Shown here piece after piece: positions 1 to 5,334 of a stretch of DNA of 11,105 bases. Under the pieces are notes generated by a model. That model was not told where the DNA came from. It was given only the letters and a program-made list of their open reading frames with translations, and made no database searches. The position numbers and the translations under genes were made by a program. The first letter of the stretch is position 1, and each line of letters starts with the position of its first letter. Origin of the DNA: CAYXPG01 sp964564845 (GTDB taxonomy: Bacteria; Planctomycetota; Phycisphaerae; Sedimentisphaerales; Anaerobacaceae); contig CAZMCN010000071.1 in the NCBI GenBank assembly GCA_964564845.1, positions 1 through 11,105 on the forward strand. The letters are read 5' to 3'.

Positions 1-132
1 AAACGTAAAACACTAATGAACGTTAAGGCCATTTACACAGTTATCTGAACAGACTCTTTGAAAAAGACTCTTGACTCGGCTCCTGTTCATAGGATTTTCA
101 CAGATTTTTTAATTAACCGAAAAGACTTAAAA

Positions 133-213
133 TTATGTAGGTAAGTAAAAATTTTCGCTACTGCGGTCTCCGGCGGCGGTAGCAAACGCGTGAACAACCC
201 ACTTGGGCTCCAT
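133..213 (-). CDS. Candidate 26-aa small ORF downstream of the type IIG gene
   Basis: An ATG at 213 is preceded, after a 9-nt gap, by AAGGGG (223-228 on the plus strand as CCCCTT), which is a good Shine-Dalgarno site. The frame encodes 26 residues starting MEPKWVVHAF and ending FYLPT before a TAA. It lies 64 nt after the stop of the methyltransferase and on the same strand, so it could be translated from the same message. The product has no signal peptide, membrane segment or motif that I recognise. A hairpin (157-183) falls inside the frame, and the GC-rich patch 157-215 stands out from AT-rich surroundings. It may instead be the remnant start of a lost gene, or chance. The ribosome site is the only positive evidence. 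Confidence 0.25.
   Translation of the reverse strand: MEPKWVVHAFATAAGDRSSENFYLPT
157..183 (-). terminator. Weak hairpin, possible terminator after the type IIG gene
   Basis: GCTACTGC (157-164) can pair with GCGGTAGC (176-183) around an 11-nt loop. On the minus strand the pairing carries one mismatch, and five T's follow about six bases after the stem. It is placed where a terminator for the leftward methyltransferase transcript would be expected, 95 nt past the stop codon. The mismatch and the gap before the short T-run make it a weak candidate. Confidence 0.25.
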
Positions 214-277
214 TTATTTGTTCCCCTTGTCTTCATTAAACCGCTTTTTGATATGTATTCGCACGAATCCAGAAATT

Positions 278-3200
278 TTAGATACCAAAGAGTTTTTTTA
301 CCAACTCATCATTTTCTTTCTCTAATTTTGCCACTTCGTTATCTTTGCCCTTTGTTTTTAACTGATGGCATTTTTTGGAAATATCCGCAAGTCTCTGATG
401 GGTTTTGTTCTTCGGGTCAAACTTTGGTATTCCTACATTCTCCATCACCGAAGGCGTGCCAAAGCCCCGACCGGCAGATGAAAACGATTTTAAAAAATCC
501 CTTACAGGCGTTGAATTTATAATAGCACAAAGATAATGCGCTTCATCCTTATTTTCTGTTGCAAATATCGCTGTTGTATCGGTCGGGATTATGGTCTTGT
601 ATCCAAATGGTGTTTTGGACTGTGATATGACAGAGGCAAAAATGTCACTAGCCATTCGCTTCCAAACTACCTTGTAGCGAGCAACAGTATAAGTGCCTAT
701 ACCAAACATTGCGTAAAATGCGGTGCGTTCGGCAAGCTCTCTAACTGTTTTTGAACCCCGCGACAGTAAAACGCTTTTAAATTTCGTAAGATAATTGTAA
801 GTGTGCGGCCATGTTGTCTTCATACGTGATTCCGGTCGAGGCTTGCTTGTTTCAGGGTCTTGGACCATCAAAACAAATATTTCTGGTTTTGCTGACCATC
901 GTTCAATATCAGAACCTCTTACTGCAGGATATACTAAATCGGATTCAATTCTATCTTCTACTTTTTTAATTTTTCTTTTCCCTTTTTCTGGAAGGTTACG
1001 GACTATCAAATTACCATCTGATAATATCTGCACAACCTCAAGCCAGAAAACACCATAAGGCTCGACACGAGCACCTAATCGAGACTGATAAGCATTTTCA
1101 CCCTCTATTTTGTTAAGGCGTTTATCTCCTTTTTTGAGGGTTTTCCATGAGCCGTTATTTTTCCCGATAGGTATGGCCTCGAGCTTTTCTTTTTCTAATA
1201 AGCGAATGGCACTTTTATATTTTAAGTCCGTAGGTATCCGGCCGATTCCTTTTTTTCTCCTCCAGACCGTATAAGGAACCGGATACTTTGTTTCGATGCG
1301 CCCTTTGGTGAAAAATATAGCAGCAGTTTTGTTTGCAGCTCCCTCAAAGGGCTGAACAGAAACCATATCATGCGCCTTTTTGACCATAAGCAAGTCTCCG
1401 GCTCCGAGCCGGAACCTGCGAAAACCTTCGCCTGCACCTTTCGCTTTGAAAACCTCCTGAGTAATCAAAAAGCCGAGTTTTCCGTTACGGCAAAGATAGT
1501 GGTCTGCTGCTGCATAAGTAAAGAGCATTGAAAAATCCTTTTCACCGCCGCCTAATCTTGCCGCATGCCCTTTCAGAGAAAATAGTCCATAATCCTGCCA
1601 CATTTCCAATGTTGCTTTTCGATACTCCTGGGAAAGGTATCCCCACCGAATCCAGGGGGGATTTCCGATTACAAAATCAAATTTACCAGATGTCATTGGC
1701 GCAAAGACATTCTTTAAGAACCTTGCCCAAATACCGTTCTTGTTGTCCTGTTCAAGTTCCAGAATATGCTCATAAAAACGTTCAACAACTTTTTCGTGCG
1801 GCTCAAATACAAGCCCCTCTTTTTTCAGACGTTCAAGTGCATCGGCGGTACTACATCCAGCCTTTGATAACTGCTCAATTACAGGGGCAGCCCGTCTCAT
1901 CATTACAGTATCATCAACCCATATTTTGGGAACCTGGAATACCCCTATAGAAGTTAATACTTCGACAGCACCATCAACGCCGAGAAGCATTTGACGCGAG
2001 CGTTTCGGCCATAATACCGAATCAGCCAGATAAACCGGAATTTCAAAAGAGCTTAATTTGCTCGAAAGGTCGCCTAAGGCAAATAGATAGTTTGTTCTGG
2101 CTGCAATAACCGCAAGGGGATTCAAATCAAAACCCCAGACATTTTTCAGAATTCTTTGAGCGGTCTGGACTGCTGTTTCATTTTTTCTCTTGCCGAACAT
2201 CCTTGCTCTTTGAATTGCAAGAACAAGGAATGTTCCCGAACCGCAAGCGGGGTCTAAAAAACGTTTTCTCGTATCTCCTCGGAAACCTGTTTCGCTCAAT
2301 ACAAATTCTGCGAGCCAATCAGGGGTATAATATTCGCCCAGATTGTGGCGAACTATATCAGGTACAAGATATTGATAAAGTCGCTTTAACAGGTCCCGGC
2401 TGCTTTCAGGGTCAATAGTAGTTGTGGCAGGCTCAAATTCAGAAAGTCCTCTTGCTATTTCCCTAACAGCTTCCTCCAACCTTGGAGAAGAAAGGGTTTC
2501 CAGATACCAGCGGAAAAAATCACCTTCTAAAAAATTAGTTATCCCACGCCTTGAATAAATCCCGCCGCTCTCAATATCCTTTAACTGATTCTCTAAATCT
2601 TCTTTGCTGCAATGAAGCAGTCGGCTAGAAAATGAAGAACTAAGGCCAGTTTCATCGAGTAAAAGTAATTCCGCCGAAATGAATTTCATCAAGAGAGCGA
2701 AATAAGTATGCACGCAAAACAGCATTACCTGAAAGTTACTCTCTGTCGGCAAGCCATAAGTTTCCGCCAGTACCGATGTTTTTTTATCTGAGCCTCCGCC
2801 AAATTGTTCTCCGTAAACTATCCCAAACAAACGTTTCCATTCTTTGAAAAAAACTTCCACACGAGGATTGCTCCAATTTATTATCGCATCTACAAAAGCG
2901 GAAACACCTTTTGGGGCAATTTTACTTTTTGGGCCAAATCGATTGGCAAGGTTTTCTGCTGTAAGCGGCAATCTTGCAAGGGCACGTAGATATGTTATGA
3001 GAGTTCTGGCACTTTCCGGTGTAAAATCATAGGGGCCACGAATGGCGAAATCATTTTCATCTAATTTTGTTCGGGGTTTTTTATCACCAACGTAATTGAC
3101 AAAAAATATTTTCTCGCCGTCAAACCCGACACCAACAAATCTAGTTCCAAACAAAAACAAGGTTTCCTTAGTTTCGTCTGATAACCCCTGGATGTAACCA

Positions 3201-3493
3201 ACAAGCTGGTTAAACGCATGCTTTACGCCTTTTTTTGTTCTAAATGCTTGAGGCGGCTCATATTCAATGACTACTTGTCCGTGGAGGGCATCGGCGCGTC
3301 CGTGATAAATGGATTTTTCATATTTTGGCTCTGATTTAATACCTAATTCACCCAATACGGGGGCAAGAATTTTTTCAAAAGCAATTCTTAAATCCTCTTC
3401 GGTTTTGAACCGATTTAATTTTGGTTTTATCGTAGCAACCAGCAAGTCAGCCAGTCGTGTTATTGAAACATGATTGTTTGCCGTATTTTGCAT
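278..3493 (-). CDS. Type IIG (Eco57I-like) restriction enzyme / N6-adenine DNA methyltransferase
   Basis: A 1071-residue single-chain protein predicted to methylate adenine at N6 using S-adenosylmethionine, and probably also to cut unmodified DNA. Seen: an N-terminal nuclease-like segment with GRAD (D68) followed by VIEYEPP (E77, E79), the layout of a PD-(D/E)xK core with Glu in place of the usual Lys; a helical linker (about 140-380); the N6-MTase core with GEYYTP (386-391), motif I DPACGSGTF (414-422), GFDLNP (motif II region, 454-459) and catalytic NPPW (611-614); then a long C-terminal part, presumably the target-recognition domain, with GRGFGTPSV-type sequence and a charged, coiled-coil-like tail. 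The length fits the type IIG family (about 900-1200 residues). AAGG lies four bases before ATG 3493. No separate specificity, helicase or nuclease gene is adjacent. The DNA is visibly more AT-rich than its neighbours, suggesting acquisition. Alternatives are a methyltransferase-only orphan or a PglX-like protein, but the N-terminal nuclease-like motif favours type IIG. Confidence 0.85.
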   Translation of the reverse strand: MQNTANNHVSITRLADLLVATIKPKLNRFKTEEDLRIAFEKILAPVLGELGIKSEPKYEKSIYHGRADALHGQVVIEYEPPQAFRTKKGVKHAFNQLVGYIQGLSDETKETLFLFGTRFVGVGFDGEKIFFVNYVGDKKPRTKLDENDFAIRGPYDFTPESARTLITYLRALARLPLTAENLANRFGPKSKIAPKGVSAFVDAIINWSNPRVEVFFKEWKRLFGIVYGEQFGGGSDKKTSVLAETYGLPTESNFQVMLFCVHTYFALLMKFISAELLLLDETGLSSSFSSRLLHCSKEDLENQLKDIESGGIYSRRGITNFLEGDFFRWYLETLSSPRLEEAVREIARGLSEFEPATTTIDPESSRDLLKRLYQYLVPDIVRHNLGEYYTPDWLAEFVLSETGFRGDTRKRFLDPACGSGTFLVLAIQRARMFGKRKNETAVQTAQRILKNVWGFDLNPLAVIAARTNYLFALGDLSSKLSSFEIPVYLADSVLWPKRSRQMLLGVDGAVEVLTSIGVFQVPKIWVDDTVMMRRAAPVIEQLSKAGCSTADALERLKKEGLVFEPHEKVVERFYEHILELEQDNKNGIWARFLKNVFAPMTSGKFDFVIGNPPWIRWGYLSQEYRKATLEMWQDYGLFSLKGHAARLGGGEKDFSMLFTYAAADHYLCRNGKLGFLITQEVFKAKGAGEGFRRFRLGAGDLLMVKKAHDMVSVQPFEGAANKTAAIFFTKGRIETKYPVPYTVWRRKKGIGRIPTDLKYKSAIRLLEKEKLEAIPIGKNNGSWKTLKKGDKRLNKIEGENAYQSRLGARVEPYGVFWLEVVQILSDGNLIVRNLPEKGKRKIKKVEDRIESDLVYPAVRGSDIERWSAKPEIFVLMVQDPETSKPRPESRMKTTWPHTYNYLTKFKSVLLSRGSKTVRELAERTAFYAMFGIGTYTVARYKVVWKRMASDIFASVISQSKTPFGYKTIIPTDTTAIFATENKDEAHYLCAIINSTPVRDFLKSFSSAGRGFGTPSVMENVGIPKFDPKNKTHQRLADISKKCHQLKTKGKDNEVAKLEKENDELVKKLFGI

Positions 3494-3535
3494 TCTGCCT
3501 TATTAATCTACCTTAAAACCGCCGAACTTCACCCC

Positions 3536-3563
3536 ATTTTACCCACGAATTAAAAACCCGCAA
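3536..3563 (-). promoter_or_regulatory. Candidate sigma70 promoter of the type IIG gene
   Basis: On the minus strand, TTGCGG (3558-3563) is separated by 16 nt from TAAAAT (3536-3541). The -10 element matches consensus at five of six positions; the -35 is weaker. Transcription would begin near 3530, giving a leader of under 40 nt to ATG 3493. This would let the gene be expressed independently of thiC. Confidence 0.4.
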
Positions 3564-3571
3564 TTAAATTC

Positions 3572-3593
3572 GTATCTCGTGAAGTGTATCTCG
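3572..3593. repeat. Short direct repeat GTATCTCG x2 upstream of the type IIG promoter
   Basis: GTATCTCG occurs at 3572-3579 and again at 3586-3593, 14 nt apart start to start. The pair lies just upstream of the candidate -35 box at 3558-3563. Paired direct repeats here could be a regulator site, but no controller-protein gene is in the window and two 8-mers could be coincidence. Confidence 0.3.
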
Positions 3594-3600
3594 CAATTCC

Positions 3601-3634
3601 AAAAAATTTTACCTCCCCACCGCAGGGGTGTGGG
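3601..3634 (-). terminator. Weak candidate terminator after thiC
   Basis: On the minus strand, CCCAC (3630-3634) can pair with GTGGG (3616-3620) around a 9-nt loop, or alternatively CCCC with GGGG inside it. Six T's (3601-3606) follow after about nine intervening bases. Its position, 24 nt past the thiC stop, is right for a terminator, but the short stem and the gap before the T-run make it doubtful. Some readthrough into the downstream type IIG gene is possible. Confidence 0.25.
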
Positions 3635-3657
3635 CTAAACACAGAAAAACTCGTTAT

Positions 3658-4965
3658 CTATTTGCTTTTTATTGCCTCGCGGATTTCCTTGTTTATCCTG
3701 ACGCTGCACCACTGCCGTCCGCACATTGAGCAGTAATCGGCGGTGGACAATTCTTTTTCACCGATTTCGCTGCAGGCTTCATCGTGCATTTTCTCGGCGG
3801 TTTCGGGGTCGAGCGATTCAGCCAGATGGGTTTTCCAGTCCAGGTTTGCCCGTGCGAAGCTCAGCCTTTTGTCTTTTTTGGCGGCGTTTTTTAAGCCGCG
3901 GGCGACATCAGCGGCGTGCGCGGCGATTTTCGATGCGATTGTACCGCGGCGGACGTCGTCGGCGTTCGGCAGCCCTAAATGCTCCCTCGGCGTAACATAA
4001 CACAAAAAAGACGCCCCGTAAAAGGCGGCGGCGGTTCCGCCGATCGCCGATGTTATATGGTCGTAGCCGGGTGCAATATCGGTTACCAAAGGCCCAAGAA
4101 CATAAAACGGGGCGCCGTTACAGATTTGCTCTTCTATCTCCATATTGTACTGTATCTGGTTGAACGGGACGTGGCCTGGGCCTTCAACTATAACCTGACA
4201 GCCTTTTTCCTGTGCCCTTTTTGTCAGTTTGCCGATTGTTTTCAACTCTGCGATTTGGGCGTCATCGGTGGCGTCGGCTATGCAGCCCGGACGAAGACCG
4301 TCACCAAGAGAAAAGGCAATGTCATATTCGGCCATCAGGTCACATAATTCGTCAAACATCTCGTACATAGGATTTTGTTTGTTGTGATATATCATCCATT
4401 TGGCCAGCAGCGAGCCGCCCCGGCTTACGATGCCGCCAACTCTTCCTTCGAGCAGCGGCAGATGTTGTTTTAAGAGCCCGGCGTGAATCGTAAAAAAATC
4501 AACTCCCTGTCCGGCCTGCTTTTTCAAACAGTCGAGGATTATTTTGGCATCTATCTCTTTGACGTTTCTGCCCTCGATGACCTGATAAATTGGCACTGTT
4601 CCGAACGGTACGGGGCAGCGCGCCAGCAGTTCTTTGCGGATATGGTCGAGGTTACCGCCGGTGCTCAAGTCCATAATCGTATCGGCACCTGCGTCCAGAG
4701 CAGCCTGCATTTTTTCAATCTCGGCTTCTACCGAAGAGCGAACGCTGCTTGCACCGATATTCGCATTTACCTTTGTTGTAAGCAGCCGGCCTATACCAAT
4801 TGGCTTTAGGTTGTTTTTCAGGTGTACCTTATTTGCCGGTATTACCAACCTGCCGGCGGCAAGTTCACTCCTTAGGAGTTCGGCATTGACGTTTTCGGTT
4901 TCAGCAACGAATTTGGCCTCATTGCTGATTGTGCCGGTTCGTGCAATTTGTAATTGTGTAGCCAT
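3658..4965 (-). CDS. thiC: Phosphomethylpyrimidine synthase ThiC
   Basis: Radical-SAM enzyme that converts 5-aminoimidazole ribotide to 4-amino-5-hydroxymethyl-2-methylpyrimidine phosphate, the pyrimidine half of thiamine; cytosolic. Seen in the 435-residue product: TGGNLDHIR (102-110), FGTVPIYQ (121-128), FFTIHAGLL (157-165), GIVSRGGSLLAKW (178-190), SLGDGLRPG (219-227), EGPGHVPF (261-268), DIAPGYDHITSAIGG (296-310) and CYVTPREHLGLPN (322-334), all close to the known family signatures. The C-terminal 4Fe-4S motif CSMCGRQWC (C412, C415, C420) is intact with CxxCxxxxC spacing. It is the short form, lacking the extra N-terminal region of the 631-residue E. coli enzyme. I start it at ATG 4965 because AAAGGA sits seven bases upstream. 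The frame remains open to an ATG at 5019, but that one has no comparable ribosome site. Expression should be repressed by TPP through the leader riboswitch. No other thi gene is adjacent. Confidence 0.97.
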   Translation of the reverse strand: MATQLQIARTGTISNEAKFVAETENVNAELLRSELAAGRLVIPANKVHLKNNLKPIGIGRLLTTKVNANIGASSVRSSVEAEIEKMQAALDAGADTIMDLSTGGNLDHIRKELLARCPVPFGTVPIYQVIEGRNVKEIDAKIILDCLKKQAGQGVDFFTIHAGLLKQHLPLLEGRVGGIVSRGGSLLAKWMIYHNKQNPMYEMFDELCDLMAEYDIAFSLGDGLRPGCIADATDDAQIAELKTIGKLTKRAQEKGCQVIVEGPGHVPFNQIQYNMEIEEQICNGAPFYVLGPLVTDIAPGYDHITSAIGGTAAAFYGASFLCYVTPREHLGLPNADDVRRGTIASKIAAHAADVARGLKNAAKKDKRLSFARANLDWKTHLAESLDPETAEKMHDEACSEIGEKELSTADYCSMCGRQWCSVRINKEIREAIKSK

Positions 4966-4972
4966 TGTCTTT

Positions 4973-4978
4973 TCCTTT
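4973..4978 (-). promoter_or_regulatory. Ribosome binding site of thiC
   Basis: AAAGGA on the minus strand lies seven bases before ATG 4965. It fixes the ThiC start there rather than at the in-frame ATG at 5019, 18 codons earlier. Confidence 0.8.
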
Positions 4979-5021
4979 ATTATTCCTGCCCAGCTTTGTG
5001 TGTGCTCGGCGGTGAACAAAT

Positions 5022-5048
5022 AAAAAAATCGCTTCGTAGGAAGCGATT
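5022..5048 (-). terminator. Intrinsic terminator of the thiC riboswitch (expression platform)
   Basis: On the minus strand, AATCGCTTC (5040-5048) pairs perfectly with GAAGCGATT (5027-5035) around the 4-nt loop CTAC and runs straight into T's (5022-5028). This is a textbook rho-independent terminator 22 nt after the aptamer and 56 nt before the thiC start codon. The segment TTCCTACG within its stem and loop is an exact complement of CGTAGGAA at the 3' side of the aptamer (5075-5082), so the two can form an antiterminator when TPP is absent. Confidence 0.92.
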
Positions 5049-5070
5049 CAAACTACCGGATTTTATCAAC

Positions 5071-5170
5071 CACTTTCCTACGCAGGCATATCCGCCGGCC
5101 TCGGCGATTGTCCTGATCAGGTTCAAAGGGTTTTTTCTCAGGCCCATTCGTCCTCGGGCCACCCCTAGTG
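5071..5170 (-). promoter_or_regulatory. TPP riboswitch (THI element) controlling thiC
   Basis: The minus strand reads CACTAGGGGTGGCCC at the 5' end, then CTGAGA (5136-5141), ACCCTTTGAACCTGATC (within 5112-5128), CAGGACAATCGCC and GCGTAGGAAAGTG at the 3' end. These are the conserved TPP aptamer segments in order. CTGAGA belongs to the pyrimidine-sensing arm and the GAACCTGAT region to the central core. The closing helix P1 is CACT (5167-5170) with AGTG (5071-5074). The aptamer begins only a few bases after the predicted transcription start and is followed by an intrinsic terminator, so thiamine pyrophosphate should cause premature termination. Such elements commonly precede thiC in bacteria, which agrees with the gene downstream. 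Confidence 0.97.
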
Positions 5171-5180
5171 AACTGTTTGT

Positions 5181-5208
5181 ATTATAGTTTAATAGCGTTG
5201 GCTGTCAA
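5181..5208 (-). promoter_or_regulatory. Promoter of the thiC riboswitch transcript
   Basis: The minus strand has a perfect TTGACA (5203-5208) and a perfect TATAAT (5181-5186) separated by 16 nt. Transcription would start near 5174, immediately before the aptamer's first paired base at 5170. Strong constitutive initiation with control left to the riboswitch is the usual arrangement. Confidence 0.85.
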
Positions 5209-5246
5209 ATAAATAATCTCTGTCCTCTCGCCCTGTTCGTTTTCTC

Positions 5247-5275
5247 TTGACGGATGTTTGTGAGCGAATTAGAGT
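5247..5275 (+). promoter_or_regulatory. Candidate promoter of the glycosyltransferase gene
   Basis: TTGACG (5247-5252) and TAGAGT (5270-5275) are separated by 17 nt. The -35 matches consensus at five positions and the -10 at four. Transcription would begin near 5282, so the leader would consist almost entirely of the heptanucleotide repeat that follows. Confidence 0.5.
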
Positions 5276-5285
5276 GCTAATCTAC

Positions 5286-5334
5286 GAACTACGAACTATG
5301 AACTACGAACTACGAACTATGAACTATGAACTAC
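5286..5334 (+). repeat. Seven tandem copies of heptanucleotide GAACTAY
   Basis: Seven uninterrupted 7-bp units, each GAACTAC or GAACTAT (pattern C,T,C,C,T,T,C), run from 5286 to 5334. A partial unit (CTAC) precedes them and a diverged GACCGT follows. The ATG chosen for the glycosyltransferase (5326) spans the junction of units six and seven. Two other ATGs made by the same junction lie at 5298 and 5319 in a different frame. Because the unit is not a multiple of three, loss or gain of a copy shifts frame relative to the upstream ATGs. Confidence 0.95.

Noticed and set aside
157..183. tRNA or other structured RNA gene
   Set aside because: Only one 8-bp stem is seen; no cloverleaf, T-loop GTTCRA-type sequence or CCA end is present around it.
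190..522. A 110-codon open frame on the plus strand at the left end
   Set aside because: Most of it is antisense to the C-terminus of the methyltransferase, which has clear family motifs; the product has no recognisable feature and no ribosome site.
4966..5019. Longer ThiC start at ATG 5019 (18 extra residues)
   Set aside because: ATG 5019 sits just after the terminator with no good ribosome site, while ATG 4965 has AAAGGA at seven bases and gives the normal short-form N-terminus.
1..5020. A multi-gene defence system such as BREX, DISARM or a type I restriction operon built around the methyltransferase
   Set aside because: No helicase, phosphatase, phospholipase, specificity or nuclease subunit gene lies beside it in the window; the upstream gene is plainly thiC.
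4980..5162. A 60-codon leader ORF on the minus strand upstream of thiC
   Set aside because: It is entirely inside the TPP aptamer and terminator, whose conserved bases explain the sequence; there is no sign of a leader peptide with regulatory codons.
5286..5334. CRISPR array or iteron-type origin
   Set aside because: The units are 7 bp with no spacers, and no cas, replication or partition gene is nearby; it is a simple tandem repeat.
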